From contig NZ_CP074570.1 of NCBI RefSeq assembly GCF_019900845.1, forward strand, positions 2,914,001 to 2,978,000: 64,000 bases of DNA, given 5' to 3'. Shown piece by piece: positions 35,008-44,457 of the stretch. The translations under genes were made by a program, and so were the position numbers. The notes under the pieces are model-generated. The model ran no database searches and had not been told where the DNA came from. It saw nothing but the letters and a program-made list of their open reading frames with translations. How positions within the stretch are numbered: position 1 is the stretch's first letter; each line of letters opens with the position of its first letter. Origin of the DNA: Paraneptunicella aestuarii. Its GTDB lineage: Bacteria > Pseudomonadota > Gammaproteobacteria > Enterobacterales > Alteromonadaceae.

Positions 35008-35604
35008 ATGAGCACATATAACATCGTACTTCTGGATAACTTTGACTCATTTACCTATAACCTGGTCGACGAGCTACGCGCAATGGGCATGCAGCTGACG
35101 GTTTATCGTAATAGCGTGTCTGCCGACAAGGTTTTGCAATTCATGCAATCGCAAGGCAAAGATACCTTACTGTTATTATCTCCCGGCCCAGGTAATCCCG
35201 ACTCAGCCGGGTGTATGCTGGAACTGTTAAACAAGGTTCAAGGGAAATTCCCGGTATTGGGTATTTGTTTGGGGCATCAAGCGATCACTCAACACTATGG
35301 TGGAACCATTGGACGAGCCCCAGTGGCAGTACACGGTAAATCATCACCCGTAAAACACTGTGGTGACAAGATGTTCAGCAATTTACCTAATCCCTTCCCC
35401 GTCGCTCGTTATCACTCGTTGATGGCGACAACCATGCCCGACAATTTACAGGTTATTGCTGAATATGACGGTATTCCCATGGCGGTATACCACGAACAAG
35501 ACAACATGTTGGGATTCCAATTTCACCCGGAATCCATTCTTACCGCAATGGGTAGTCAACTACTACATCAAAGCATCGAATATCTAACCAGGAGAGCACT
35601 ATGA
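35008..35604 (+). CDS. trpG: Anthranilate synthase component II TrpG
   Basis: TrpG is the glutamine amidotransferase subunit of anthranilate synthase. The 198-residue class-I GATase shows [30 protein letters not shown], the nucleophile motif [11 protein letters not shown] (Cys), and the His-Glu pair in [10 protein letters not shown]. It is free-standing, not fused to TrpD as in E. coli. Its stop overlaps the next start by four bases (ATGA). Confidence 0.97.
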   Translation: MSTYNIVLLDNFDSFTYNLVDELRAMGMQLTVYRNSVSADKVLQFMQSQGKDTLLLLSPGPGNPDSAGCMLELLNKVQGKFPVLGICLGHQAITQHYGGTIGRAPVAVHGKSSPVKHCGDKMFSNLPNPFPVARYHSLMATTMPDNLQVIAEYDGIPMAVYHEQDNMLGFQFHPESILTAMGSQLLHQSIEYLTRRAL

Positions 35605-38033
35605 CGGCTGATCTAATCTCACTTTTGCATAAAGTTTTTCAAGGTGGAACGCTTAGCCAGGCTGAAAGTCAGACCTTTTTTACCGCTGTTGTTAAAGGCG
35701 AAGTGAATGACATTATTCTCACTTCTATGCTAACAGCACTAAAAATGCGTGGTGAAACTCCCGAAGAAATTGCTGGCGCAGCCGCTGCACTGATAGAAAA
35801 TGCCGCGCACATTCCGCGCCCGGACTATCCCTTCGCCGATATCGTTGGCACAGGGGGCGACGGTCAAAACACCATTAACGTTTCCTCTGCTGCGGCCATT
35901 GTTGCCGCCAGTTGTGGTGTTCACGTTGCCAAACATGGTAACCGCAGCGTGTCCAGCAAATCGGGTGCAGCCGACCTGTTCTGGGAATATGGTTTGAACC
36001 TGACCATGCCAGCCGATGTGGCGCGCCGTTGCCTGGATGAAAGTAACTTCTGCTTTTTGTATGCACCGAATTACCATGCCGGCATTCAGCACGCCATGAA
36101 AGTGCGTACGGCCTTAAAAACCCGTACCATATTCAATCTGTTAGGCCCCTTGGTTAACCCGGCTCACCCCACTCATATTATTACCGGGGTTTACCTGCCA
36201 GAATTAATCGAGCCTTATGCGAAAACCCTGCAATTACTGGGTTACAAGCATGCCATGGTAGTTCATGGTAGTGGTTTGGATGAAATCTCACTGCACGGCG
36301 ATACCGAAGTCGCCGAAGTCGATGGCGACGAAATTAAATACTATCGTTTAACGGCGAAAGATTTCGGCTTGTCTTCACATCCACTGGATGCCATTCGTGG
36401 CGGTGAACCGGCTGAAAACAAAGCCATGATCGGCGATGTACTGCAAGGCCGTGGCATTAAGGCTCACCGTGACAGTATTGCCGCCAATGCCGGTGCATTA
36501 TTGAAACTGTGTGGCAAAGCAGAAACCTTTGCCGAAGGTGCGCAAATGGCCCTGGATAGCCTGGCTCAAGGCAAACCTTTCGAAACCATTAAACAGTGTG
36601 CCGAGTTGAGCCAACAGCCACCTGTAGCCAATAACCAATGGATCCCGAAGGTCAATACGCTGGAAAAAATCGTTATTGATAAGCGTCTGGAACTCATTGG
36701 CATGAAAGAAAAACTTCCTCTGGAGGAAGTGAAGAAAAACCTGACACCTTCGGAGAAAAGTCTCTATTGCGCTTTGGCGGAGCCTCATGCTGGATTTATT
36801 CTGGAATGTAAGAAAGCCTCACCATCCAAAGGGCTAATTCGTGAGAATTTCGATCTGGATGAGATCCTGGCAGCTTACACCCCACACGCCAGCGCTATTT
36901 CCGTGCTCACTGACGAGAAATACTTCCAGGGCAGTTTCGACTACTTGAAATACGTTACCGACCGAGTAGAACAACCGGTATTAAACAAAGACATCTTTAT
37001 CGACCCCTATCAGGTTTATCTGGCTCGTTATTATAATGCCGATGCGATTCTGCTTATGTTGTCTGTACTCACCGACGAAGAGTTCGTAGAAATGGCAGAA
37101 ATAGCCAAAGAGTTAAATCTGGATGTTCTAACAGAAGTGAGCAATGTCGCCGAAGCGCAACGAGCATTAAAACTGGGCGCTAATATGATCGGTATCAATA
37201 ACCGTAACTTGCGCGACCTGAGCACCGATCTGGCAACAACCGAACAACTTGCTCCTCTGTTATCAACACCAGATCATGCAGATTGCCTGCTGATTTCAGA
37301 ATCAGGCATCTATACTAATCAGGACGTACGCAGACTGTCTCCTTTAGTGGATGGCTTTTTAGTCGGTAGTTCACTAATGGCGCAAAAAGACTTGCCGCAA
37401 GCGGTTACCGAGCTAGTTCATGGCAAAGTCAAAGTATGCGGTATTACCCGTGAACAGGATGCATTAGTGGCAAAAGCGAAAGGCGCTACGTATTTAGGTT
37501 TAATCTTTGCTGATGTTTCCAAACGAAAGATCGACCTGGCAACAGCTCAAGCCATCACTCAGGCTTGCCCGCATCGTTATGTCGGCGTGTTCGTGGATGA
37601 AGATATTTCACTGGTAGTGGATCACGCTAAAGCCTTGAATCTGGTTGCCGTACAACTGCACGGTAATGAAGATCAGGAATACATCATTCGCCTACGCGGC
37701 GCATTACCGATGAACTGTGAAATTTGGAAAGCAAAAGGCGTAACAAACAAGCTACCGGCAATGGATGAAACTGACGTGGATTACTTCCTGTTAGATTGCC
37801 AAACCGATGACCAAAGTGGCGGCACAGGCAAGAGCTTCGATTGGCGTTTGTTAGACACCTTAGCCGACAAGAGCCACCTGATTCTGGCTGGTGGATTACG
37901 CCCCAGCAACATTGCAACGGCAGCCGCCAGCGGTGTTGCCTGTATCGACATCAATTCAGGTGTTGAAAGCGCTCCGGGCATCAAAGATGAAGAATTATTG
38001 AGTAGTGCATTTGCTGCACTGAGAGAATATTAG
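35601..38033 (+). CDS. trpDCF: TrpD-TrpC-TrpF trifunctional fusion
   Basis: One uninterrupted 810-codon frame encodes three consecutive pathway enzymes. Residues 1 to about 340 are anthranilate phosphoribosyltransferase ([35 protein letters not shown]). About 350-605 are indole-3-glycerol-phosphate synthase ([50 protein letters not shown]). About 608-810 are phosphoribosylanthranilate isomerase ([11 protein letters not shown] with its catalytic Cys, [33 protein letters not shown]). TrpC-TrpF fusions are common in gammaproteobacteria; joining TrpD as well is unusual. All key motifs are present, so all three activities are expected. Overlaps trpG by 4 bp. Confidence 0.95.
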   Translation: MTADLISLLHKVFQGGTLSQAESQTFFTAVVKGEVNDIILTSMLTALKMRGETPEEIAGAAAALIENAAHIPRPDYPFADIVGTGGDGQNTINVSSAAAIVAASCGVHVAKHGNRSVSSKSGAADLFWEYGLNLTMPADVARRCLDESNFCFLYAPNYHAGIQHAMKVRTALKTRTIFNLLGPLVNPAHPTHIITGVYLPELIEPYAKTLQLLGYKHAMVVHGSGLDEISLHGDTEVAEVDGDEIKYYRLTAKDFGLSSHPLDAIRGGEPAENKAMIGDVLQGRGIKAHRDSIAANAGALLKLCGKAETFAEGAQMALDSLAQGKPFETIKQCAELSQQPPVANNQWIPKVNTLEKIVIDKRLELIGMKEKLPLEEVKKNLTPSEKSLYCALAEPHAGFILECKKASPSKGLIRENFDLDEILAAYTPHASAISVLTDEKYFQGSFDYLKYVTDRVEQPVLNKDIFIDPYQVYLARYYNADAILLMLSVLTDEEFVEMAEIAKELNLDVLTEVSNVAEAQRALKLGANMIGINNRNLRDLSTDLATTEQLAPLLSTPDHADCLLISESGIYTNQDVRRLSPLVDGFLVGSSLMAQKDLPQAVTELVHGKVKVCGITREQDALVAKAKGATYLGLIFADVSKRKIDLATAQAITQACPHRYVGVFVDEDISLVVDHAKALNLVAVQLHGNEDQEYIIRLRGALPMNCEIWKAKGVTNKLPAMDETDVDYFLLDCQTDDQSGGTGKSFDWRLLDTLADKSHLILAGGLRPSNIATAAASGVACIDINSGVESAPGIKDEELLSSAFAALREY

Positions 38034-38050
38034 GATTGGTTGAAGTATTA

Positions 38051-39250
38051 ATGAATAAGTTAGAAAGTAAATTTGGTGATTTCGGTGGCATGTACGTACC
38101 GGAATTGCTTATCCCGGCTCTGGATCAATTAGAGCAGGAGTTTATTGCCGCACAGGCTGATCCTGAATTTCAGGCTGAGTTTTTATCACTATTGAAAAAC
38201 TATGCAGGTCGCCCAACGGCATTGACTAAAACCCGTAATCTGGTCAGTAATCCTAATGTGAAGCTTTACCTGAAACGTGAAGACTTATTACATGGCGGCG
38301 CGCACAAAACCAATCAGGTATTGGGGCAAGCCCTGCTAACCAAGCGTATGGGTAAAAAGTACGTTATTGCTGAAACCGGCGCAGGTCAACATGGTACAGC
38401 CACAGCTTTAGCTTGTGCATTATTAGGCTTAAAAGCGCGTATTTACATGGGCGCCAAAGACGTTGAACGCCAGGCTCCAAACGTATTTAGAATGCGTTTA
38501 ATGGGTGCAGAAGTGATTCCGGTTGATTCAGGTTCAGGCACGCTAAAAGACGCGGTAAATGAAGCCATGAGAGACTGGTCCGCCAGCTATGAAGATACTC
38601 ATTATCTATTAGGCACAGCCGCGGGCCCTCACCCATTCCCAACTATCGTCAGAGAATTCCACCGTATGATTGGTGAAGAAACGCGAGCGCAAATACTGGA
38701 ACAGGAAGGCCGTTTGCCTGATGCTGTCGTCGCCTGTGTCGGCGGCGGCTCCAATGCCATCGGCATGTTTGCCGATTTCATCGACGAACCGAGTGTCCGT
38801 TTAGTTGGCGTCGAGCCCGGCGGTAAAGGTATTCACACTGGTGAGCATGGCGCAGCGATTTGCACAGGTAGCAAAGGCATATTGCACGGTACTTATAGCT
38901 ACATCATGCAAGACAAAGAAGGCCAAATTGAAGAATCTTATTCTGTCTCTGCCGGTTTGGATTACCCTGCGGTTGGCCCACAACATGCCTATTTGCATGA
39001 TATTGGTCGCGCGGAATATGTTGCCATTAACGATGACGAAGCCTTGAATGCTTTCCAGCTACTGGCACAAAAAGAAGGTATTATTCCTGCTCTGGAATCT
39101 TCACACGCGCTTGCCCATGCGCTGAACATGGCGGATGAAGCAGAAGATGGCACAGTTATCGTGGTGAACCTGTCTGGGCGTGGCGACAAAGATCTTGCTC
39201 ACGTCTATGACATCATCGGCGATCGTATTACCAGCGCTAAGGGAGAATAA
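38051..39250 (+). CDS. trpB: Tryptophan synthase beta chain TrpB
   Basis: TrpB joins indole and serine with pyridoxal phosphate. The 399-residue product starts at ATG 38051; a TTG at 38036 in frame is less likely because [18 protein letters not shown] matches the family start. The PLP lysine is in [17 protein letters not shown], the phosphate loop in [12 protein letters not shown], and the COMM-domain and C-terminal [11 protein letters not shown] are present. The usual order trpB-trpA holds, 4 bp apart. Confidence 0.98.
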   Translation: MNKLESKFGDFGGMYVPELLIPALDQLEQEFIAAQADPEFQAEFLSLLKNYAGRPTALTKTRNLVSNPNVKLYLKREDLLHGGAHKTNQVLGQALLTKRMGKKYVIAETGAGQHGTATALACALLGLKARIYMGAKDVERQAPNVFRMRLMGAEVIPVDSGSGTLKDAVNEAMRDWSASYEDTHYLLGTAAGPHPFPTIVREFHRMIGEETRAQILEQEGRLPDAVVACVGGGSNAIGMFADFIDEPSVRLVGVEPGGKGIHTGEHGAAICTGSKGILHGTYSYIMQDKEGQIEESYSVSAGLDYPAVGPQHAYLHDIGRAEYVAINDDEALNAFQLLAQKEGIIPALESSHALAHALNMADEAEDGTVIVVNLSGRGDKDLAHVYDIIGDRITSAKGE

Positions 39251-39254
39251 GGAA

Positions 39255-40064
39255 ATGGATAGATATCAAGCTATGTTCGCTCGTTTAAATGAGCTGAATC
39301 AAGGCGCTTTTGTGCCCTTTGTTACTCTTGGTGATCCGGATATTGAAACCTCACTCGCGATTGTCGATAAGATGATCACCAGTGGTGCGGATGCGTTGGA
39401 ACTGGGTATTCCCTTCTCCGACCCTATTGCTGATGGCCCAACGCTGCAAAAGGCCAGCATTCGCGCTCTGGAACAAAAGGTAACGCCGAGTGATTGCTTA
39501 AACATCATCGCTCAAATTCGTGTAAATCATCCCGACACGCCTATTGGCTTGCTGCTGTATAGCAACCTGGTAATGGCTAAGGGCATTGATCATTTTTACG
39601 AACAAGCAGCGAAAGCTGGTGTTGATTCAATTCTGATTGCCGACGTTCCGGTACGAGAAGGCGCTCCGTTTAGAGCGGCAGCGAAAAAGCACAATATCAA
39701 ACAAATATTGATCGCTCCGCCCAATGCCAGTGAAGAAACCTTACAAGCCATCGCTGAACACAGTGAAGGCTATACCTATTTACTGGGGCGTGCCGGTGTA
39801 ACAGGGACAGAAACCGCAGCAGAAATGCCAGCGGGTGAACTGGTACAACGATTGGAAGCCTTAAATGTTGCACCGCCGATTATTGGTTTTGGTATCTCCA
39901 AACCGGAACAGGTAAAAGCAGCCATTGCTGCGGGCGCAGCAGGCGCGATCTCCGGTTCAGCGACAGTGAAAATCATTGAGCAACACCTTGATGATCAACA
40001 AGCTATGTTATCTGAGCTAGGCAATTTCATTGCCGATATGAAAGCCGCTACGCAAAAAGGCTAA
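39255..40064 (+). CDS. trpA: Tryptophan synthase alpha chain TrpA
   Basis: TrpA cleaves indole-3-glycerol phosphate and channels indole to TrpB. The 269-residue TIM-barrel protein shows [16 protein letters not shown], the catalytic Glu in [19 protein letters not shown], the catalytic Asp region [11 protein letters not shown], loop 6 [14 protein letters not shown] and the phosphate-binding [10 protein letters not shown] and ISGSATV. The ATG at 39255 follows GGAGAATAAGGAA; an earlier in-frame start at 39180 would be wholly inside trpB and is rejected. Confidence 0.98.
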   Translation: MDRYQAMFARLNELNQGAFVPFVTLGDPDIETSLAIVDKMITSGADALELGIPFSDPIADGPTLQKASIRALEQKVTPSDCLNIIAQIRVNHPDTPIGLLLYSNLVMAKGIDHFYEQAAKAGVDSILIADVPVREGAPFRAAAKKHNIKQILIAPPNASEETLQAIAEHSEGYTYLLGRAGVTGTETAAEMPAGELVQRLEALNVAPPIIGFGISKPEQVKAAIAAGAAGAISGSATVKIIEQHLDDQQAMLSELGNFIADMKAATQKG

Positions 40065-40082
40065 AGATAAGGATAAACAACC

Positions 40083-40382
40083 ATGTATTACATGATTTAT
40101 TCAGAAGATGTGGAAAACAGCTTACCACTGAGAAAACAGGCTCGTCCTGCTCATTTGGAACGCTTGCAGTTGTTAAAGCAACAAGGTCGATTATTGGCGG
40201 CGGGGCCATTACCTGCAGTGGATAGCGGTGATGCACCAGAAGCTGGCTTCACTGGTTCATTGGTGATTGCTGAATTTAGCAGCCTGGAAGACGCGCAAAG
40301 CTGGGCGGATGCCGACCCTTACATTGCTGCGGGCGTCTACGCTCGCTCAACGGTTAAGCCTTATAAAGTGGTATTGCCCTAA
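40083..40382 (+). CDS. yciI: YciI family protein
   Basis: A small YCII-domain (dimeric ferredoxin-like) protein of unclear function. The 99-residue product closely follows E. coli YciI in pattern: [71 protein letters not shown]. The conserved His-Asp pair (RPAH and ADADPY) is present. It is 18 bp after trpA and likely read as part of the trp operon. Its TAA stop codon lies in the terminus of repeat element D. Confidence 0.92.
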   Translation: MYYMIYSEDVENSLPLRKQARPAHLERLQLLKQQGRLLAAGPLPAVDSGDAPEAGFTGSLVIAEFSSLEDAQSWADADPYIAAGVYARSTVKPYKVVLP

Positions 40383-40499
40383 ATTAGTTGTGATTAGTTA
40401 CGAGTCATCTACAGAAATTAATCGCAGACTCGCCGTTAATCCGTCCATGGAGGCTCCACCGTCGCTTCCCTGCGACGGAGGGTCTGCTCATAATTCTCT
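40379..40499. repeat. Inverted-repeat element, copy D (right end truncated)
   Basis: The element starts CTAAATTAG (its TAA is the yciI stop), continues GAGTCATCTACAGAAATTAATCGCAGACTCGCCG, and has the core hairpin CCGTCGC / GCGACGG then GGTCTGCTCATAATTCTCT. The expected right arm (ACAGGTGACTGAT ... TAG) is missing. Copy E begins at once. The core hairpin differs from copy E by two compensatory base pairs. Confidence 0.8.
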
Positions 40500-40652
40500 C
40501 TAAATAGCTGTGTTTAATTGTCAGTCACCCATAGAGATTTATCGCAAACTCGCCGTGGATACTTCCATGTAGGCTCCACAGCCGCATCCCTGCGGCTGAG
40601 GGTTTGCTCCTAATTCTCTACAGGTGACTGATAGTTTGGAACAGGTATGTAG
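40500..40652. repeat. Inverted-repeat element, copy E (153 bp, identical to copy C)
   Basis: Identical by direct comparison to 14773-14925, in the same orientation. It directly abuts copy D and probably inserted into that copy's right end, replacing or deleting it. No gene lies in it. Confidence 0.85.
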
Positions 40653-40730
40653 ATGGCTGGTGATTTAGAGCAATTGTTTAGCCTATCGTTTTCAAAATTG
40701 TATTCCAAATTGAGTTATTGCCAGTCCTTT

Positions 40731-40756
40731 TCGAAGCCATTACACTCTGGCTTCGA
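40731..40756. other. 9-bp hairpin between repeats and the DUF2059 gene
   Basis: TCGAAGCCA, eight-base loop, TGGCTTCGA. The stem is perfect but no T-run follows, so termination is uncertain. It may be the end of trp operon transcripts that read through the repeat pair, or an operator. Confidence 0.35.
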
Positions 40757-40913
40757 GAGGTTGGCTAGTTTGACTTATCACTTTTGTTTAGCTTTCTGAA
40801 CGATTCAATGGATGCGTCAAAGCATTGTAGGAATAGATAGTCAGGAAAGGATAGTCAGAAGATACTGTGATACATTGTCACCTCGATCATTTAATCGTTA
40901 TAAGGGAAATGGA

Positions 40914-41378
40914 ATGAAAAAAATCATTATTACACTGGCCGCAGTCTTATCTTTCAGCTCTTCCACATTCGCAGAATCTCTGGAAACCAAATACCAATTG
41001 GTTGAGCAACTCATCGAAGTTTCTGACGCCCGTTATCAATACGAAATGGTAATGGGTATGATGAAAGACCAAATGCAGACACAAATGGAAAGCGATTTAT
41101 CACCCCAATTACAGCAAGCTCTTGATGGCATGTTGAGCTGGGATGAACTGATGAAACCTATGTTTTCTGTCTATGCAGAAGTGTATTCAGAAGAAGAATT
41201 GCGTGGTCTCATCGCTTTTTATGATTCCCCAATTGGCAAAGCGTTTCTTATCAAGTCTCCTATCGCCGCACAAAAATCCATGGCCGTAATGCAAGAATGG
41301 ATGGCTAAGAATATGGCAAAAATGAAGCAGTTAGCGAAAGAGTCGATAGAAGAAGCAAAAAAGACTCAGAAACAATAA
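40914..41378 (+). CDS. DUF2059 periplasmic protein
   Basis: A 154-residue exported protein with signal peptide KKIIITLAAVLSFSSSTFA (cleavage near residue 20). The body is helical and matches the DUF2059 pattern: YSEEELRGLIAFYDSPIGKAFLIKSP, preceded by LSWDELMKPMFSVYAEV. The C-terminus is Lys-rich. ATG 40914 is chosen over 40812 because GGGAA precedes it and the signal peptide begins there. The family has no well-defined role. Single-gene unit with a terminator 9 bp after the stop. Confidence 0.85.
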   Translation: MKKIIITLAAVLSFSSSTFAESLETKYQLVEQLIEVSDARYQYEMVMGMMKDQMQTQMESDLSPQLQQALDGMLSWDELMKPMFSVYAEVYSEEELRGLIAFYDSPIGKAFLIKSPIAAQKSMAVMQEWMAKNMAKMKQLAKESIEEAKKTQKQ

Positions 41379-41386
41379 TCCTCAAA

Positions 41387-41413
41387 ACAAGGTGTCTACA
41401 ATAGGCACCTTGT
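41387..41413 (+). terminator. Terminator of the DUF2059 gene
   Basis: ACAAGGTG, 11-base loop, CACCTTGT, followed by TATT. The 8-bp stem is perfect; the T-run is weak. Confidence 0.6.
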
Positions 41414-41502
41414 TATTCAACACTTCCTATTTCTAACCATCTTATATTCATAAACCTGCATACGTATTCAATTTGATAATCCTTTTGGGTTGATATCTAC
41501 TC

Positions 41503-41527
41503 AACCGTTAACGAAGTGTTAACGGTT
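41503..41527. promoter_or_regulatory. 10-5-10 inverted repeat upstream of alpha-amylase
   Basis: AACCGTTAAC, GAAGT, GTTAACGGTT: a perfect 10-bp inverted repeat 70 bp upstream of the amylase ATG. No T-run follows. It probably is an operator for a sugar-responsive dimeric regulator; which one is not known. A TTATATAC stretch near 41552-41560 may be the -10 region. Confidence 0.5.
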
Positions 41528-41597
41528 TGTAACACCCTGTACCCATAACATTTATATACATTCTTTAATCAAGACGTACTCAAAACAGGAGCGGACA

Positions 41598-43607
41598 ATG
41601 AAACAACGTTTATCAGCTGTTGCAGCTGGTGTAGGTATGCTGATGTCTTCGCAGGCATTTGCGGTTGCACAACCCACAACTTTTGTACATTTATTTGAAT
41701 GGAGCTGGCAGGATGTCGCTCAAGAGTGTGAGCAGTTTCTTGGCCCTAAAGGATATGCCGCAGTGCAGGTTTCCCCTCCTAATGAACATATACAAGGTTC
41801 TCAATGGTGGACACGCTACCAACCTGTGAGTTATGCCCTGGAAAGCCGTGGTGGTACAAGAGCTCAATTTATCGACATGGTAAATCGTTGTAATACCGCT
41901 GGCGTTAAAATCTATGCTGACGCAGTGATTAACCACATGGCTGCAGGAAGTGGTACTGGCACTAACGGTAGCAATTTCGGCAGCAAAAGCTATCCCAATT
42001 ACAGCCCTCAGGATTTTCACGGTACTTGTACCATTAACCCCGGAGATTACGGTAGCGACAGATGGCGCGTACAAAACTGTGAGTTGGTAGGACTGCCCGA
42101 TCTCAATACCAGTGATAACTATGTACAAACCACCCTTGCCAACTATCTCAATGACTTATTGAACATTGGCGTGGATGGTTTTCGTTTTGATGCTTCCAAG
42201 CATATGTCGGTCACAGACATTCAAGGCGTTATGGCGAAAGTCAATGGCACGCCGTTCCTGTTTCAGGAAGTCATCGATCAAGGTGGTGAAGTTATCACCT
42301 CGGGCGAATACACCAGCAGTGGTCTGGTCACTGAGTTTAAATACTCCACCAAACTCGGCGACACCTTCCGCAATGGTCAATTATCCTGGTTAAGCAACTT
42401 TGGTGAAGCATGGGGCTTCCTGCCCTCCAGTTCTGCTGTGGTATTTGTCGATAATCACGATAACCAACGCGGTCATGGTGGCGGTGGTAGTGTTATCACT
42501 TTTGAAGATGGCCGTCTTTACGATTTAGCTAACGTCTTTATGCTTTCCTGGCCTTATGGCTACCCGAAAGTCATGTCCAGCTATAACTACAATGGAAATA
42601 CTGATGCCGGTGGCCCAAGCGTACCCGTGCATAATGGCGGAACCCTGGAGTGTTTCGGTAGCAACTGGAAATGCGAGCATAGATGGTCATACATTGCTGG
42701 AGCGGTTGATTTTAGAAATAACGTCAACGATAACTGGACAACAACTAACTGGTGGGATAACGGTAACAACCAGATTTCATACGGTCGCGGCAGTTCAGGC
42801 CATGTTGCCATTAACAAAGAATCCTACAGCATGACCAGCACTGTACAAACCTCTATGGCAGCGGGTCAATACTGTAACGTTCTAAAAGGTGAATTAGCCG
42901 CTGATGGTCAATCCTGTACCGGTGAAGTCATCACTGTTAATGCCAATGGCACCATCAACCTGAATGTTCCTTCCTGGGATGCTATGGCTATTCATCAGGG
43001 AGCAAAAATTGAAGGAGGCGTTACACCTCCACCAGCAGGAGACTGGCAACGTACGGTGATCTTCATTCAGGCACAAACGCAATCGGGTCAGGATATGTTT
43101 ATCCGTGGCGGTATCGACCATACCTACGCCAACAATAATCTTGGCAGAAATTGTCAAACTACCAATTTTGAATGCGCTTTACCCATCGTTCATAACAACC
43201 TTCGCAATGCTACCACAGCGCCTTGGAAGGCTAATGATGATTACCTTGATTGGTATGGTGTAGAAGCAGGTCAAAGCGCATCCGCTGAAGGCACTGCGTT
43301 GGATTGGACAACTAACCTTTGGCCTTCAAGCTGGGGAGCACTTAAAACCGTTGCCGTTGATGGTTATGGTGAAGAGCCACTTAACATTTGGGGTCAGCAT
43401 TACTGGATGTTAGATGTTGATATGGATTGCAGTAAAACCGTCAATGGCTGGTTTGAATTGAAAGCCTATGTGAAAAATGGCCAGGGCTGGGAAAACAACA
43501 TCGCTCAATCCGGTACGCCCTATGCGTCTCAAAACCATATGGCCCAATGCGGTAAAATCAATAAGTTTGAATTTAATTTAAACACTGTTGAGATTAGAAA
43601 CTTTTAA
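41598..43607 (+). CDS. Secreted chloride-dependent alpha-amylase (GH13) with C-terminal domain
   Basis: Hydrolyses internal alpha-1,4 bonds of starch. Precursor of 669 residues, with a 24-residue signal peptide. The catalytic part (about 25-472) is strikingly like the Pseudoalteromonas haloplanktis enzyme AHA. Catalytic residues in precursor numbering are Asp198 (GFRFDASKH), Glu224 (FQEVID) and Asp288 (VDNHDNQRG), each exactly 24 after AHA Asp174, Glu200 and Asp264. Lys324 (YPKVMSS) matches AHA Lys300, a chloride ligand, so chloride activation is predicted. After a PPPAG linker a roughly 190-residue domain (476-669) rich in Trp and Cys follows; AHA lacks it in mature form. A carbohydrate-binding role is likely but inferred. 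Confidence 0.95.
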   Translation: MKQRLSAVAAGVGMLMSSQAFAVAQPTTFVHLFEWSWQDVAQECEQFLGPKGYAAVQVSPPNEHIQGSQWWTRYQPVSYALESRGGTRAQFIDMVNRCNTAGVKIYADAVINHMAAGSGTGTNGSNFGSKSYPNYSPQDFHGTCTINPGDYGSDRWRVQNCELVGLPDLNTSDNYVQTTLANYLNDLLNIGVDGFRFDASKHMSVTDIQGVMAKVNGTPFLFQEVIDQGGEVITSGEYTSSGLVTEFKYSTKLGDTFRNGQLSWLSNFGEAWGFLPSSSAVVFVDNHDNQRGHGGGGSVITFEDGRLYDLANVFMLSWPYGYPKVMSSYNYNGNTDAGGPSVPVHNGGTLECFGSNWKCEHRWSYIAGAVDFRNNVNDNWTTTNWWDNGNNQISYGRGSSGHVAINKESYSMTSTVQTSMAAGQYCNVLKGELAADGQSCTGEVITVNANGTINLNVPSWDAMAIHQGAKIEGGVTPPPAGDWQRTVIFIQAQTQSGQDMFIRGGIDHTYANNNLGRNCQTTNFECALPIVHNNLRNATTAPWKANDDYLDWYGVEAGQSASAEGTALDWTTNLWPSSWGALKTVAVDGYGEEPLNIWGQHYWMLDVDMDCSKTVNGWFELKAYVKNGQGWENNIAQSGTPYASQNHMAQCGKINKFEFNLNTVEIRNF

Positions 43608-43877
43608 TCAAACAGTAAGAAGAAAATAACAAAGTAACGAGCACTATGCTTGGAACACAGGGATGTGTTCTATCCCATACTGATGGATTTTAATCTCTTA
43701 ACTTCCAATTAATGCCCGATTTTTGTCAAATATCCCCTGCCCGTCAGAACGCTAAAATTCTTTAAGAATATTTTCCTTCAATACCAAACAAATTATTCAA
43801 CAAGGATCTAAGCAGAAGCTTTAGTAAAAATCCTTTGCGCCGATACCCTAAGCATCAGCGAACATGGGATTCAAACA

Positions 43878-44312
43878 ATGAGCAATTCAACACAATTACT
43901 GAAAAACCTGAAAGGGGTTGTAATAGGTACTGTTGTTTTGGCAAGTACCATGTTAACTGGCTGCATTCAAAGCAATGCTGCTGAAAAGTTTGCTTATTCC
44001 AGCACAGCACCTGTATCAGAATCGGCAATTAAAGCAGTTAATTCCAGCTTTTACACCAATTTCGCAGCAGGCGGTTGGTACTATAAAGGTGCAGAGGCAA
44101 TTAACGGCACTATTAACGCTTATATTCAAATTCCAAGTCGTTTGGATATGAACCAAAGCGATCAAAAGAATTACTTGCGTCAGGCGATTTGTCCGTCAAC
44201 GGCGAAAAAAGAATTCTGGAACCAGTTACAAGGGATCCCACTGTCAGTGCATATCTATACCTACAACAAGAAGTTTACGGTATACGCACATTGTGAGAAC
44301 CCAACAGTTTAG
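43878..44312 (+). CDS. Hypothetical lipoprotein
   Basis: A 144-residue product with lipobox LTGC (Cys29) after a hydrophobic stretch VVIGTVVLASTM. The mature part is small, with YSSTAPVSESAIKAVNSSFY, two further Cys (QAICPS, AHCENP) that could form a disulfide, and many aromatic residues. I do not recognise a family. It stands alone between alpha-amylase and the convergent P450 gene, with a terminator 106 bp after the stop. Confidence 0.7.
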   Translation: MSNSTQLLKNLKGVVIGTVVLASTMLTGCIQSNAAEKFAYSSTAPVSESAIKAVNSSFYTNFAAGGWYYKGAEAINGTINAYIQIPSRLDMNQSDQKNYLRQAICPSTAKKEFWNQLQGIPLSVHIYTYNKKFTVYAHCENPTV

Positions 44313-44417
44313 CGGTAATTTGGACGAAACTGCTACCACCGCAAAGGCTTGATATAGAGTGTTTTGGACAACGCTTTACTTCAACGACCCCTCAGTCAAT
44401 GCCAGGTGGACTTCAAG

Positions 44418-44438
44418 AAAGGGGCTTACGCCCCTTTT
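44418..44438. terminator. Terminator between lipoprotein and P450 genes
   Basis: AAAGGGGC-TTAC-GCCCCTTTT: GC-rich stem flanked by A-run and T-run, so it can act on both strands, for the lipoprotein gene (+) and for the P450 gene (-) ending at 44458. Confidence 0.8.
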
Positions 44439-44457
44439 GCTTGTTTAGCCTATAGAT

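Noticed and set aside
39180..39254. Upstream extension of trpA
   Set aside because: The extension lies wholly inside trpB in another frame. The ATG at 39255 has a strong ribosome binding site and the family N-terminus.
40379..40652. CRISPR-like tandem repeats
   Set aside because: Only two adjacent copies of about 120-150 bp that differ in sequence, with no short regular spacers and no cas genes. They belong to the dispersed inverted-repeat family.
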